Shown here in pieces: positions 44,107 through 53,400 of a stretch of 64,000 bases of DNA. The translations under genes were made by a program, and so were the position numbers. Position 1 is the first letter of the stretch. Each line of letters begins with the position of its first letter. Below the pieces are notes generated by a model that was not told the DNA's origin, ran no database searches, and saw only the letters and a program-made list of their open reading frames with translations. Source of the DNA: Stenotrophomonas maltophilia (GTDB lineage: Bacteria > Pseudomonadota > Gammaproteobacteria > Xanthomonadales > Xanthomonadaceae); NCBI RefSeq assembly GCF_002138415.1, contig NZ_CP015612.1, positions 2,148,001 to 2,212,000 on the forward strand, read 5' to 3'.

Positions 44107-44168
44107 GTTGCCCGGAACGAGCCGCGGTCCTGGCGGGGTCGTCCAGTGAAACGAGCAGTCTCCTAGGT

Positions 44169-44633
44169 TCAATCCTCTTCCACCAGATCGCTGAGATCCA
44201 GGATCTGCGGATCAACACTGTGCGCGACGATGCTTCGGAGCATTCCAGCCTTTGGCCTTAGGGCGTAGCAATGCATCGTATGGATGGGATTGAATTCCAG
44301 CCACGGGCAGGACGAGTGCCCGACGATAACCGGCATGTTGAAGTTTATGTCCTTGGGGTCATCGAGTGGCAGAGTCCACTTCCCGCCGTGATGCTCCCAC
44401 ACGACATCGCCCAGATATCGTGCAAACACAATCCTCAGGCCCTCCTGTTCGTCCTCCGACTGCGTTGCAGCCATCGTCGTGTACAGGGTCTCCAGGCGAT
44501 CAAGGCTCTCCAGGCTGCGGTCAAGGTCGACGCCGCGCTGCTGCGCTTGTTCGATCAGCCATTCAATCTGATCGTCCATGATGATCAGAAACTGTTCGAA
44601 GGCTTCTTGCGCTTCTTCCGGATTGAATGTCAT
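44169..44633 (-). CDS. Hypothetical acidic protein (154 aa)
   Basis: I do not recognise this family with confidence. The protein is acidic and starts with a helical segment (MTFNPEEAQEAFEQFLIIMD). Its second half has a conserved-looking core (ARYLGDVVWEHHGGKW) and an aromatic stretch (CPWLEFNPIHTMHCYALRPK). The ATG at 44633 lacks a good ribosome site, and the frame is open further upstream. Base use is less GC-rich than the flagellar genes. Small acidic orphans of this type are often immunity proteins, but nothing here proves it. Confidence 0.6.
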   Translation of the reverse strand: MTFNPEEAQEAFEQFLIIMDDQIEWLIEQAQQRGVDLDRSLESLDRLETLYTTMAATQSEDEQEGLRIVFARYLGDVVWEHHGGKWTLPLDDPKDINFNMPVIVGHSSCPWLEFNPIHTMHCYALRPKAGMLRSIVAHSVDPQILDLSDLVEED

Positions 44634-44733
44634 GCCGCTGCCAAGGAGGGAGAGCGATGAGTGTGCCCGGAGCCGATGACCCAGGCCATGCAACAAGTCT
44701 GAAAGGATGGAAGGTGCAGGGTCGTCCAGGAAC

Positions 44734-44756
44734 ATCCACGCATGGCGTGGATCTAC
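44734..44756 (-). repeat. SMAG repeat overlapping the end of the small membrane protein gene
   Basis: The minus-strand reading is GTAGATCCACGCCATGCGTG and on. The neighbouring gene's stop codon, at 44753-44755, lies inside the element. Confidence 0.88.
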
Positions 44757-45100
44757 CGATTCATCAACGCAATGCCTGCAATGGAATAGCTGGCGATCAG
44801 CAGCCCGAGCACGTACGCCGCGACGATGATCAGCCAGAAGATCACCGGCTCGATCTCCCGCCATACGTCAATGGTGCCGGACCGGTGATGGCTCAGATGA
44901 ACATGCCCGGTGTTGATGGCAGTTGCCGGCGCCCAGGCAAATAGAAAGGCCATCAGCATGAAGAGCAGGCTGCCGAACTGGAATGCGACAGGTCTATGCC
45001 GGGGTGGCCGCAAAGTGGCGTAGGCGGGGCGCCAGGTGAAGGTGACCGCGATGAGCACCATCACAGCAAATCCCAGCCAGGTCATGAACGTGGTGCTCAT
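44753..45100 (-). CDS. Hypothetical small membrane protein (115 aa)
   Basis: The product has three predicted membrane helices: residues 5-24 (FMTWLGFAVMVLIAVTFTW), about 42-64 (FGSLLFMLMAFLFAWAPATA) and about 88-110 (VIFWLIIVAAYVLGLLIASY). I cannot name the family. The ATG at 45100 fits the first helix, and the longer frame to 45184 adds a non-membrane, histidine-rich tail. SMAG repeats lie at both ends of the gene's neighbourhood. Confidence 0.6.
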   Translation of the reverse strand: MSTTFMTWLGFAVMVLIAVTFTWRPAYATLRPPRHRPVAFQFGSLLFMLMAFLFAWAPATAINTGHVHLSHHRSGTIDVWREIEPVIFWLIIVAAYVLGLLIASYSIAGIALMNR

Positions 45101-45178
45101 GCGACGACACTCCGTGTCCAGCCGTAGGTGGCATGGGCGGATCATGCCATGGGTTTGGAGCGGGTGGTGGTGAAGACC

Positions 45179-45201
45179 ATCCACGCATGGCGTGGATCTA
45201 C
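45179..45201 (-). repeat. SMAG repeat at the end of a 71-aa gene
   Basis: The element folds on ATCCACGC / GCGTGGAT and its GTAG end overlaps the stop codon of the gene at 45198-45413. Confidence 0.88.
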
Positions 45202-45413
45202 CTCAAGGCTTCCCCATCCAACCCCAGGTCCCACGCCAGACCCAGCAGCGCGTCGTCCGTGCGGGACAGGGCAGGGCGCGCATCGGCCAGCTGCTGCAGT
45301 TCGCGGATCTCCTCGCGGGCCACCTCTTCCAGCTGCTGCAGCTGCTCACGCACGCTCGCGTTGCGCGGGCGCTCGGTGTCGGTGAGGGAGGGCAGGGCGC
45401 GGATCAGGGTCAT
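45198..45413 (-). CDS. Hypothetical small helical protein (71 aa)
   Basis: The 71-residue product is charged and mostly helical (VREQLQQLEEVAREEIRELQ) with a tail TDDALLGLAWDLGLDGEALR. No family recognised. It follows the methyl-accepting protein gene on the same strand but is separated from it by a strong hairpin, so co-transcription would be partial at best. Coding is supported by the regular heptad-like pattern only, so confidence is moderate. Confidence 0.5.
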   Translation of the reverse strand: MTLIRALPSLTDTERPRNASVREQLQQLEEVAREEIRELQQLADARPALSRTDDALLGLAWDLGLDGEALR

Positions 45414-45453
45414 GGTGCGTGTACAGGATGCATCCAACGGCGGGTCACAGGCA

Positions 45454-45478
45454 AAGGCCCCGGAAGAACCGGGGCCTT
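45454..45478 (-). terminator. Terminator of the methyl-accepting protein gene
   Basis: A perfect 10-bp stem (AAGGCCCCGG / CCGGGGCCTT) lies 34 bp after the stop; on the minus strand it ends in TTTGCC. Confidence 0.85.
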
Positions 45479-45511
45479 GCGGGCTGCCGGTGGCGGCAGC
45501 GGACATCAGGA

Positions 45512-46702
45512 TCAGAACAGCTCGACGGTACCAGCGCCCATGCTCTGCTGGGCAACCGGCTTGTGCGGCGGGCGCTCCCATTCGCTGCGCAGTTCGCGCA
45601 GGCGGCTGCCGGTGCGCTGCAGGGCGGTGGCGATCTCTTCGTCGAACACCCCGCCATTGCGGTGCAGCAGTTCCTGCAGGGCCACCGCCTCGCGGTTGAT
45701 CGCGGTCAGGCGGTCCAGGTGGGTGTGCACGCCGCCCAGGGCCTGAGTGGCGATGTCTTCGAACTGCAGGGCGCGCACGGCCTCGGCCACGCTGCCATCG
45801 ATCGAACGGGCGCACTCGGAGACTTCGCGCATGCCGTCGCCCAGCGAGGCATTGATCTGCGCGACGTTGTCGAGCATCGCCGCTGCTTCCTGGCGCGCTT
45901 CGCGGGAGCGGTCCATGTCACGCGAGGCCATGTGCGAGACCGTCTCGCGCACCTTGGCGATGGCGTCCTTGGAGCTGTGCGCCAGCTTGCGGATCTGCTC
46001 GTTGAAGGTGGTCGAGCGCTCGGACAGGTTACGCACTTCGTCGGCCACCACCGCGAAGCCACGACCGGCTTCACCGGCACGCGCGGCTTCAATGGCAGCG
46101 TTCAGGGCCAGCAGGTTGGTCTGGTCGGCGATCGACTTGACGTCTTCCAGCAGCGCGAAGATGCCATCCAGGTGCTGCGCCATCTGGTCGATGTGCTGCA
46201 CGGTGGTGCTGCTCTGGCCGCTCACTTGTTCCAGCGCTTCCACCAACTGCTCCATGCGGTGGCTGGCGTGCTGGGCGAAACGGGCAACGTCGAGGCCGGC
46301 ATTGCCTTCATCACCGGCGCGATCGACGATGCGCGACAGGGCCTGGCTCTGCTGGCGCGACTTGCGGTTCATGGCATCGAAGCTGCCGCCCAGGCTGGAG
46401 ACGGCCTGGCGGATCAGGTCACGGGCGCGTTCCACTTCGCCACGCGAACCGTCGATCTCGTTGCCGACGAAGTTGCGCAGTTCGGTCAGCAGCTGGTCCT
46501 GCTCACGCAGGACGCGGGCATGTTCTGGGGAACGGTGCGCCTGGGCGCGGGTGGTCCACCACGCAAAGCCAAGCCAGCTCAGCGTCATCGTGGTCAGGAT
46601 CGCCCAGCGCAGGGCGGCCGGCCATTCGAAACCGATGGCGAAGGGGAGCAGCAGGGTCAGAGCCAGGGGGGCGGCCAGACGGATGAAAATGCGTGAGTAC
46701 AT
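45512..46702 (-). CDS. Methyl-accepting chemotaxis-type protein without a periplasmic sensor
   Basis: The 396-residue product has two adjacent membrane helices in the first 50 residues ([17 protein letters not shown] and [20 protein letters not shown]) with almost no periplasmic loop. A cytoplasmic signalling domain follows, with the hairpin tip [20 protein letters not shown] and [18 protein letters not shown]. It probably senses a cytoplasmic or membrane cue and signals to CheA. The ATG at 46702 starts just before the first helix. A sigma-28 promoter at 46731-46757 places it in the late flagellar class. Confidence 0.88.
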   Translation of the reverse strand: MYSRIFIRLAAPLALTLLLPFAIGFEWPAALRWAILTTMTLSWLGFAWWTTRAQAHRSPEHARVLREQDQLLTELRNFVGNEIDGSRGEVERARDLIRQAVSSLGGSFDAMNRKSRQQSQALSRIVDRAGDEGNAGLDVARFAQHASHRMEQLVEALEQVSGQSSTTVQHIDQMAQHLDGIFALLEDVKSIADQTNLLALNAAIEAARAGEAGRGFAVVADEVRNLSERSTTFNEQIRKLAHSSKDAIAKVRETVSHMASRDMDRSREARQEAAAMLDNVAQINASLGDGMREVSECARSIDGSVAEAVRALQFEDIATQALGGVHTHLDRLTAINREAVALQELLHRNGGVFDEEIATALQRTGSRLRELRSEWERPPHKPVAQQSMGAGTVELF

Positions 46703-46730
46703 GGACGTTCTCGGGAGGTGCACGGAGGAT

Positions 46731-46757
46731 GTATCGGCCGTACCCCCTTTCTCTTTA
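46731..46757 (-). promoter_or_regulatory. sigma-28 promoter of the methyl-accepting protein gene
   Basis: On the minus strand TAAAGAGA, 11 bases, then GCCGATAC. This is the best sigma-28 match in the window, with its -10 ending 29 bp before the ATG. Confidence 0.9.
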
Positions 46758-46818
46758 ACGTCGAAATGCCTCGAAGTGCATTCTGAATGCGCCGGTTTTC
46801 CGACGCCTCGGCGGCTTC

Positions 46819-46859
46819 GGGGTCAGAGCCCTTTCCTTGCCGGAAAAGGATCCGACCCC
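46819..46859. repeat. GGGGTC-type repeated hairpin, copy 4
   Basis: An imperfect inverted repeat from GGGGTCAGAGCCCTTTCC to a mirror arm ending GGATCCGACCCC. It lies 7 bp after the hflD stop. Confidence 0.8.
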
Positions 46860-46866
46860 ATGCGGC

Positions 46867-47481
46867 TCAGGCCAGCTGGCGGTCCACGGCCTCGATCATT
46901 GCCTTGCGGCTGAACAGGAAGTCCCAGTAGCTGCCGCCCAGCTGCCGCCACAGCACCGCCGAGCGCACCGCGGCCAGCAGCAGGGCGCGGATCTCGGCGA
47001 CCACACCGGCCTGGCCCAGGTAATGCGGGTTGCCCTGCACCATCACCCGCGGCTTCAGGTGGCTGATGGTGTCGGCGTACAGGCCACCCAGGTTGGCCAG
47101 CACGTCCGGGTGCCCACTGTCGCCCAGCTCGACGGCCTGGCGCTGGGCGCGTTCGATGCCCGAGGCGACCTTGTTCACGGTGGCGCCATCCTGCACGAAG
47201 CGGCGCTCCAGCTGCAGCACCGACAGGGCCAGCTTGGGCAGGATCGGGTCCTGGCCCTGGCTGCGGAAGTAGTTGTGCAGCAGGCGCAGGCCGGCCTTCA
47301 GTGCATGGCGGTCACCGAACACCTCCTGCGGCGAGGAGGCATCGACGCGGAACACGCTGTCCACGGCGGTGCGCACGGCGGCGGCGTCGGAATGGCCGGT
47401 ATCGGCGATACGGCGTACCTGCTGCAGGGCCTGGGCAATGCCGGCCAAAGCCAGGACGCGGTCGTCGACAGTGAAACTCAT
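46867..47481 (-). CDS. hflD: HflD-like protein
   Basis: HflD (YcfC) is a peripheral inner-membrane protein; in E. coli it influences lambda CII. Its cellular role is unclear. The 204-residue product shows family segments: [40 protein letters not shown], [21 protein letters not shown] and [20 protein letters not shown]. It overlaps mnmA by 4 bp, the same neighbour as in E. coli. Confidence 0.92.
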   Translation of the reverse strand: MSFTVDDRVLALAGIAQALQQVRRIADTGHSDAAAVRTAVDSVFRVDASSPQEVFGDRHALKAGLRLLHNYFRSQGQDPILPKLALSVLQLERRFVQDGATVNKVASGIERAQRQAVELGDSGHPDVLANLGGLYADTISHLKPRVMVQGNPHYLGQAGVVAEIRALLLAAVRSAVLWRQLGGSYWDFLFSRKAMIEAVDRQLA

Positions 47482-48620
47482 GCAGCGATTACCTCAAAAG
47501 GGGAAGGGATGGTACGCAGGCGCTGTTCCAGCGGCGCATCGGTTGCGGCGATCACTGCGCCACCCAGGCACACATCACCGTCATACAGCACCAGTGATTG
47601 ACCGGGGGTAACGGCACGCTGCGGGCGCGCGAAGGTGACCAGCACGCTGCCATCGTCCAGCACCTCGACCGTACACGGCTCGTCGGGCTGGCGGTAGCGG
47701 GTCTGGGCGGTGCATTCAAAGCGCCTTGCCGGCGGCGAGCCGGCGATCCAGTGCGCGGTCTCCGAGCGCAGGCGCTCGGACAGCATCCACTTGCTGTCGC
47801 GGTCCTGGTCGACGTACAGCACGTTGCTGGCCACGTCCTTGCCAACCACGTACCACGGCGCGGCCGGACGCCCCCGCACGCCGCCGATGTTCAGGCCCTC
47901 GCGCTGGCCCAGGGTGAAATAGAACACGCCCGGATGTTCGGCGATCACGCTGCCGTCGGCCGGGTCGAGGATCTGGCCGGGCTTGGCCGGCAGGTAGCGG
48001 CCGAGGAATTCACGGAAGTCGCGCTCACCGATGAAGCAGATGCCGGTGGAGTCCTTCTTGGCGTGGGTCGGCAGGCTGACGTCACGCGCGATCCGGCGCA
48101 GGTCGGTCTTTTCCAGGTCGCCGATCGGGAACAGGGTGGCCGCCAGCTGTTCCTGGCCCAGCTGGTGCAGGAAGTAGCTCTGGTCCTTGGAACGGTCGGC
48201 ACCACGCAGCAGCAGCCACTGGTGGCCGCGCTGGGTCACCCGCGCATAGTGGCCGGTGGCGATGCGCTCGGCGCCCAGCTCGCGGGCGGCATCCAGGAAG
48301 TGCTTGAACTTCACTTCACGGTTGCACAGCACGTCCGGGTTCGGGGTGCGGCCGGCCGCGTATTCGGCCAGGAAGTGCTCGAATACGCCCTGCCAGTACT
48401 CGCTGGAGAAATCGCGGAAGTGGAACGGGATACCGAGCAGGCCGCAGACGGCCACCGCATCGCGGCGGTCATCCTCGGCACGGCAGTCGCCGCTGCCGTC
48501 GTCGGCCCAGTTCTGCATGAACAGGCCGGCCACGGCCTCGCCCTGCTGCACCAGGCGCCAGGCGGCGACCGAGGAATCGACGCCACCGGAGACGCCCACC
48601 ATCACGCGCGGAGTGCTCAT
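47478..48620 (-). CDS. mnmA: MnmA, tRNA-uridine 2-sulfurtransferase
   Basis: MnmA adds sulfur to U34 of Lys, Glu and Gln tRNAs. The 380-residue product has the ATP PP-loop motif [12 protein letters not shown] from residue 9, the two catalytic cysteines C99 ([11 protein letters not shown]) and C195 ([13 protein letters not shown]), and the tRNA-binding [12 protein letters not shown] region. It overlaps hflD and the nudJ gene by 4 bp each, forming one operon. Confidence 0.97.
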   Translation of the reverse strand: MSTPRVMVGVSGGVDSSVAAWRLVQQGEAVAGLFMQNWADDGSGDCRAEDDRRDAVAVCGLLGIPFHFRDFSSEYWQGVFEHFLAEYAAGRTPNPDVLCNREVKFKHFLDAARELGAERIATGHYARVTQRGHQWLLLRGADRSKDQSYFLHQLGQEQLAATLFPIGDLEKTDLRRIARDVSLPTHAKKDSTGICFIGERDFREFLGRYLPAKPGQILDPADGSVIAEHPGVFYFTLGQREGLNIGGVRGRPAAPWYVVGKDVASNVLYVDQDRDSKWMLSERLRSETAHWIAGSPPARRFECTAQTRYRQPDEPCTVEVLDDGSVLVTFARPQRAVTPGQSLVLYDGDVCLGGAVIAATDAPLEQRLRTIPSPFEVIAA

Positions 48621-49078
48621 GCGACCTCCCGGACCAGCGAAAGCGGATGGCGCTGGCCACCCAGGAAATCAGCCACCACCTGCCAGACCAGCGGGCTGCG
48701 CAGGCGCTCGCCGGCGGACTGCAGTTCGGCCGGGGTCAGCCACAGCGCGCGGTCGATGCCGGTGTCCAGCGGCTGCGCCGGGTCGTGCGAGACCGGGCAC
48801 GCCGCATAGCAGAAGCGCAGGAAGGCGGTGCCGTCGCCAGCGGTCCACTGGTAGCAGCCGATGAAATGGGTCAGCTGCACCGTCCAGCCGGTTTCCTCGC
48901 GGGTCTCGCGCAGGGCTGCCTCGGCCAGGCTTTCGCCCGGCTCGAGGTGGCCGGCCGGCTGGTTCAGCACCTGGCGCCCGTCGATGGTCTCTTCAACCAG
49001 CAACACGCGGCCGCCGTCGACCACCACGGTGGCGACAGTGGCGTGCGGTGCCCAGCGCGGGTCCGGCGTGGCGTTCAA
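48617..49078 (-). CDS. nudJ: Nudix hydrolase, NudJ-like
   Basis: The 153-residue protein carries a Nudix box over residues 43-65 (starting [20 protein letters not shown]), which binds the metal used to cleave nucleoside di- or triphosphates. In E. coli the NudJ phosphatase gene also lies directly upstream of mnmA, which supports the symbol. The substrate cannot be read from the sequence. Confidence 0.87.
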   Translation of the reverse strand: MNATPDPRWAPHATVATVVVDGGRVLLVEETIDGRQVLNQPAGHLEPGESLAEAALRETREETGWTVQLTHFIGCYQWTAGDGTAFLRFCYAACPVSHDPAQPLDTGIDRALWLTPAELQSAGERLRSPLVWQVVADFLGGQRHPLSLVREVA

Positions 49079-49079
49079 C

Positions 49080-49553
49080 TCAGAACTCGTCCTTCTTGGT
49101 CAGTTCCAGCTCCATGGCGTCGGCGGTGCGGATGGCCGCATCGATGGCGTCGCTGAGCTGGTCGGCCGTGGCATCGGCGTCGATCTTGACTACGAACATG
49201 GCGGTGGTGTCCTGCTTCACCCAGCCACCCATCTTGGCGTCCTGCGAATCTTCCAGCAGACGGTTGGCCACGGCCACCGGGAACTGCTTGGTCTTGGCGC
49301 TGTAGGCCGGCGACCAGATCTCGCGGATGTTGTGGGTGCCGAAATCTTCCACCGACGAGCGCACGTAGACCATCTGGGTGCGGTCACCCTCGACGTCGAA
49401 CACCATGCGGTAGTCGCCGTCCTCGTCGACCTCGTAGGTATAGCCCAGCTTGTCCAGGTGGCGGGCCACGGCCTTGTCGGCCTGGGTCTCGGCGGCGGCG
49501 GAGCCGGCGGCGGCCAGGGCGATCAGCAGGGCGGGAAGAAGGGTCCTTTTCAT
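49080..49553 (-). CDS. Hypothetical secreted protein, YbjN-like fold suspected
   Basis: The 157-residue product has a signal peptide (MKRTLLPALLIALAAAGSAA). The mature part has strands LGYTYEVDEDGDYRMVFDV and QMVYVRSSVEDFG, a helix with PVAVANRLLEDSQ, and AMFVVKIDADATADQLSDAI. This alternation of strands and helices resembles YbjN-type proteins, but the match is weak. The ATG at 49553 begins the signal peptide. It is 1 bp downstream of the nudJ gene and probably in the same operon. Confidence 0.65.
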   Translation of the reverse strand: MKRTLLPALLIALAAAGSAAAETQADKAVARHLDKLGYTYEVDEDGDYRMVFDVEGDRTQMVYVRSSVEDFGTHNIREIWSPAYSAKTKQFPVAVANRLLEDSQDAKMGGWVKQDTTAMFVVKIDADATADQLSDAIDAAIRTADAMELELTKKDEF

Positions 49554-49665
49554 GAAGATCCTGTGAAGCAGTGTTGAGAGAGGATGCAATTGTGACGGTG
49601 GGCGTGCGTGCCGTCCAATCTGCGGCAGGCCGACGCAGGCCCGCTCGAGCCTCTATAATGAGCAG

Positions 49666-49992
49666 ATGCCCCGCGAGTCTTCCCCCGATTCCCATCACGA
49701 GCACGGCGTTGCCGTGGAGCCCGCGCGCCCGGAAGTGGCGCCGCCGCCGTTCTACCAGGTGATGCTGCTCAACGACGACTACACCCCGATGGATTTCGTG
49801 GTGGACGTGCTGCAGCAGTTCTTCAGCATGGACCTGGACAAGGCCACGCAGGTGATGCTGCACGTCCATACCCGTGGCCGCGGCGTGTGCGGGGTGTTCA
49901 CCCGCGAAGTGGCCGAGACCAAGGTCGCCCAGGTCAACGAGTACTCGCGGATGAACCAGCACCCGCTGCTCTGCACGATGGAAAAGGCCTGA
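49666..49992 (+). CDS. clpS: ClpS, N-degron adaptor for ClpAP
   Basis: ClpS hands proteins with N-end-rule degrons to ClpA. The 108-residue product has a proline-rich tail and the core with [20 protein letters not shown] (degron-pocket residues N36, D37, D38) and [20 protein letters not shown] (H66). In most relatives clpA follows at once; here an opposite-strand kinase gene and two SMAG repeats intervene. The aat product lower down adds Leu/Phe degrons read by ClpS, so these genes act in one pathway. Confidence 0.97.
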   Translation: MPRESSPDSHHEHGVAVEPARPEVAPPPFYQVMLLNDDYTPMDFVVDVLQQFFSMDLDKATQVMLHVHTRGRGVCGVFTREVAETKVAQVNEYSRMNQHPLLCTMEKA

Positions 49993-50035
49993 CCGCTGCC
50001 GATCCTCGTCCGGGTACATCGACTCCGGACCCGGT

Positions 50036-50117
50036 GTGCCCACCAAGGTGGGCACCTACCAAGGCAGGGGCCTGTATCGATCGTGGATGGGGCTTGCCCA
50101 CCAAGGTGGGCATCTAC
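50036..50117. repeat. Two SMAG-like hairpins after clpS
   Basis: Stems GTGCCCACC / GGTGGGCAC at 50036-50059 and TGCCCACC / GGTGGGCA at 50095-50117, each followed by CTAC. They lie between the convergent clpS and APH-like genes. Confidence 0.82.
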
Positions 50118-50129
50118 CAGAACGCGGGA

Positions 50130-50942
50130 TCACCCCTCCGCCAACGCCTCCAGCGCCATGCGCGCCACCGCCTCGTCGACCTCGGCGGGGTCGCCGTCAT
50201 CGCGGAACCACACCGCTGACAGCCCCGCGCTGGCTGCGATCCAGCGCAGCAGGCGCGTGCGCTCCAGGCCTGCCAACGCGCTGACCTGTTCCAGCCGGGC
50301 GGCAAACCGCTCAGGCTGCGTCGCAACGTGGATGCCCGGACCGCACAGGTCCGGGTTGCTGAACAGTGTCGTGTAATCAAAGGCGCGATCACCCAGCAGC
50401 CGCTTCGGGTCGATCGCCAACCAGCCGCGCGCGCCGAAATCCAGCACGTTGTCGTGGTGCAGGTCGCCGTGCAGCGGCCGGATCTCCTGTTCCTGCTGCA
50501 ACAGTCCCTCCGCCAGCGATCTGCACTGTTCCAGCAGTGGCGGCAGCACCGCCCTTGGCTGCAACAGGTCCGCGAACCATGTATGCAGGCAGACCAGTTC
50601 CGCTGGCGGTGCGCTCCGTGGCCGGTGCAGCCGCTGCAGGACCTGGCACAGGATTGTGGTGCAGGCGTCATCGTCGCCGTCGATCGAGCGTTGCCGCAGC
50701 GAGTCGCCGCGGGCGCGCTCGATCAGGATCGCCGGGCCCTCGTGGGCCAGCAGCCGGGCGGCACCGTCGCCATCCCACCAGCGCAGCAGGCGATGGCTGT
50801 TCTGCTCCTCGGTTTCGCTGCTGACCTTCAGCATCGCCGCTTCGCCGGCGGCGGTCAGCACCGGCCAGAGCAGGGCATGGGGCGTCTCGATGGCCGCGCC
50901 ATCACGCCGCAATCGCCAGCGGCTCAGGTAGGGTTCGCTCAT
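50130..50942 (-). CDS. APH(6)-family aminoglycoside-type phosphotransferase
   Basis: The 270-residue protein fits the APH(6)/hydroxyurea-kinase group, whose known members phosphorylate streptomycin-type aminoglycosides. It shows the catalytic loop HGDLHHDNVL (HGD at 158-160) and the metal-binding motif AIDPKRLLGD (residues 176-185), followed by RAFDYTTLFSNPD. The real substrate is unknown; chromosomal homologues may be non-resistance kinases. Composition is ordinary for the genome, and it has no transposon nearby. It lies on the opposite strand between clpS and clpA. Confidence 0.82.
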   Translation of the reverse strand: MSEPYLSRWRLRRDGAAIETPHALLWPVLTAAGEAAMLKVSSETEEQNSHRLLRWWDGDGAARLLAHEGPAILIERARGDSLRQRSIDGDDDACTTILCQVLQRLHRPRSAPPAELVCLHTWFADLLQPRAVLPPLLEQCRSLAEGLLQQEQEIRPLHGDLHHDNVLDFGARGWLAIDPKRLLGDRAFDYTTLFSNPDLCGPGIHVATQPERFAARLEQVSALAGLERTRLLRWIAASAGLSAVWFRDDGDPAEVDEAVARMALEALAEG

Positions 50943-51080
50943 GCTGGGTGGGCTGTCCTGGAGTGAATGAAGATCAAGCGATTTGCACTGCTAACGCCAT
51001 CTGAACGCAGCAATCCGCTAGGGTGATGGAAATCGCGTAGTCAGGCCGCATATTGTTCCCATCTGCCGCCGGAGTAATCC

Positions 51081-53366
51081 ATGTTCAGCAAAGACCTCGA
51101 ACACACCATCGGCCAGTGCTACAAGCGCGCCCGTGAGGCCCGGCATGAGTTCATGACGGTCGAACACCTGCTGTTGGCACTGCTCGACAACCCGTCCGCC
51201 CAGGCCGTACTGAAGGCCTGTGGCGCCGACGCCGAACGCCTGCGCCAGGAGCTGGAGCAGGCCATCGAGGCCTCCGTGTCCCGCCTGGCCGAAGATGACG
51301 GCCGCGATACCCAGCCGACCCTGGGCTTCCAGCGCGTGTTGCAGCGGGCCGTGTACCACGTGCAGTCCTCGGGCAAGAAGGAGGTCACCGGCGCCAACGT
51401 GCTGGTCGCCATCTTCGGCGAAAAGGACTCACACGCCGTCTATTACCTCAACCAGCAGGATGTCACCCGGCTGGATGTGGTCAATTACCTGTCCCATGGC
51501 ATCGCCAAGCTGGGCGAGGAAGGCGAGCAGCCGTCCTCCTCCTCCGAGGGCGAAGGCCGCATCGAGGGCGGGGAGGGCGAGCCGAAGGGTGATGCCCTGG
51601 CCGAGTTCGCCAGCAATCTCAACGAACAGGCCCGGGCCGGTCGCATCGATCCGCTGGTCGGTCGTGCCGACGAGATCGAGCGCACCATCCAGGTCCTGTG
51701 CCGCCGCCGCAAGAACAACCCGCTATACGTGGGCGAGGCCGGCGTGGGCAAGACCGCCATCGCCGAGGGCCTGGCCCGCCGCATCGTCGAGGGCTCGGTG
51801 CCTGAGGTGCTGGCCGACGCGGTGATCTATTCGCTCGACCTGGGCGCGCTGGTGGCTGGCACCAAATACCGTGGCGACTTCGAGAAGCGCCTGAAGAGCG
51901 TGCTGACCGCGTTGAAGAAGGTACCCAATGCGGTGCTGTTCATCGACGAGATCCACACCATCATCGGTGCCGGTTCGGCGTCGGGCGGCACCATGGATGC
52001 CTCCAACCTGATCAAGCCGGCCCTTGCCTCCGGCGAGCTGCGCTGCATCGGCTCGACCACCTTCCAGGAATACCGTGGCATCTTCGAGAAGGATCGGGCG
52101 CTGGCCCGCCGCTTCCAGAAGATCGACATCGTCGAGCCGACCGTCGGCGAGACCTACGAGATCCTGCAGGGGTTGAAGTCCAAGTACGAGCTGCACCACG
52201 GCGTGACCTATTCCGACGAGGCACTGCAGGCTGCGGTGGACCTGTCGGTGAAGCACATCGGCGACCGCCTGCTGCCGGACAAGGCCATCGACGTGATCGA
52301 CGAGGCCGGTGCCCGCCAGCGCCTGCTGCCGGAAGGCCAGCGCAAGGAGCTGATCGACGTCGAGGAAGTGGAGGCGATCGTCGCCAAGATGGCGCGCATC
52401 CCGACCAAGCAGGTCAGCGCCACCGACAAGGATGTGCTGCAGCATCTGGAGCGCAACCTGAAGATGGTGATCTTCGGCCAGGACCCGGCCATCGAGACAC
52501 TGTCCTCGGCGATCAAGCTGGCCCGTTCGGGCCTGGGCAATCCGGAAAAGCCGATCGGCAACTTCCTGTTCGCCGGCCCGACCGGTGTCGGCAAGACCGA
52601 GGTGACCAAGCAGCTGGCGCTGCAGCTGGGCATCGAGTTGGTCCGCTTCGACATGTCCGAGTACATGGAGCCGCATTCGATCAGCCGCCTGATCGGCGCG
52701 CCTCCGGGCTACGTCGGCTTCGACCAGGGCGGCCTGCTGACCGAGAAGATCGTCAAGACGCCGCACTGCGTGCTGCTGCTGGACGAGATCGAGAAGGCGC
52801 ACCCGGACATCTTCAACATCCTGTTGCAGGTGATGGACCGCGGCGTGCTGACCGATACCAATGGTCGTGAAGCCAACTTCAAGAACGTGGTGCTGGTGAT
52901 GACCACCAATGCCGGTGCGGCGCAGGCCTCGCGGCGTTCGATCGGCTTCACCAAGCAGGACCATGCCACCGACGCGATGGAAACCATCCGCCGCAGCTTC
53001 ACCCCGGAATTCCGCAACCGCCTCGATGCGGTGGTGCAGTTCCAGGCGCTGGGCTTCGAGCACATCCTGAGGGTGGTCGACAAGTTCCTGATCGAGCTGG
53101 AGATGCTGTTGCAGGACAAGCACGTCAGCCTGTCGGCCACGCCGACCGCGCGCGACTGGCTGGCCCACCACGGTTTCGACCCGCTGATGGGTGCCCGCCC
53201 GATGGCCCGCGTGATCCAGGACAAGATCAAGCGTCCGCTGGCCGACGAGCTGCTGTTCGGCAAGCTGGTCAACGGTGGCAAGGTCAGCATCGATGTGCGC
53301 GACGACGAGCTGGTGGTCGAGACCCAGGCCGAGCCGGAGCGGCTGCTGCCGGTGACGGTGGAGTAA
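51081..53366 (+). CDS. clpA: ClpA, AAA+ unfoldase of the ClpAP protease
   Basis: ClpA unfolds substrates and feeds them to ClpP. The 761-residue product has the N-domain that binds ClpS, then two AAA+ modules with Walker A motifs GEAGVGKT near residue 217 and GPTGVGKT near residue 498, pore loop segments, and a ClpP-binding IGF-type loop (SRRSIGFTKQD). The C-terminus carries an acidic tail. Length is standard. It is followed by a strong hairpin. Confidence 0.98.
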   Translation: MFSKDLEHTIGQCYKRAREARHEFMTVEHLLLALLDNPSAQAVLKACGADAERLRQELEQAIEASVSRLAEDDGRDTQPTLGFQRVLQRAVYHVQSSGKKEVTGANVLVAIFGEKDSHAVYYLNQQDVTRLDVVNYLSHGIAKLGEEGEQPSSSSEGEGRIEGGEGEPKGDALAEFASNLNEQARAGRIDPLVGRADEIERTIQVLCRRRKNNPLYVGEAGVGKTAIAEGLARRIVEGSVPEVLADAVIYSLDLGALVAGTKYRGDFEKRLKSVLTALKKVPNAVLFIDEIHTIIGAGSASGGTMDASNLIKPALASGELRCIGSTTFQEYRGIFEKDRALARRFQKIDIVEPTVGETYEILQGLKSKYELHHGVTYSDEALQAAVDLSVKHIGDRLLPDKAIDVIDEAGARQRLLPEGQRKELIDVEEVEAIVAKMARIPTKQVSATDKDVLQHLERNLKMVIFGQDPAIETLSSAIKLARSGLGNPEKPIGNFLFAGPTGVGKTEVTKQLALQLGIELVRFDMSEYMEPHSISRLIGAPPGYVGFDQGGLLTEKIVKTPHCVLLLDEIEKAHPDIFNILLQVMDRGVLTDTNGREANFKNVVLVMTTNAGAAQASRRSIGFTKQDHATDAMETIRRSFTPEFRNRLDAVVQFQALGFEHILRVVDKFLIELEMLLQDKHVSLSATPTARDWLAHHGFDPLMGARPMARVIQDKIKRPLADELLFGKLVNGGKVSIDVRDDELVVETQAEPERLLPVTVE

Positions 53367-53400
53367 GGCGGCGCCGGATCGATTCCGGGTGTGGATGGAA

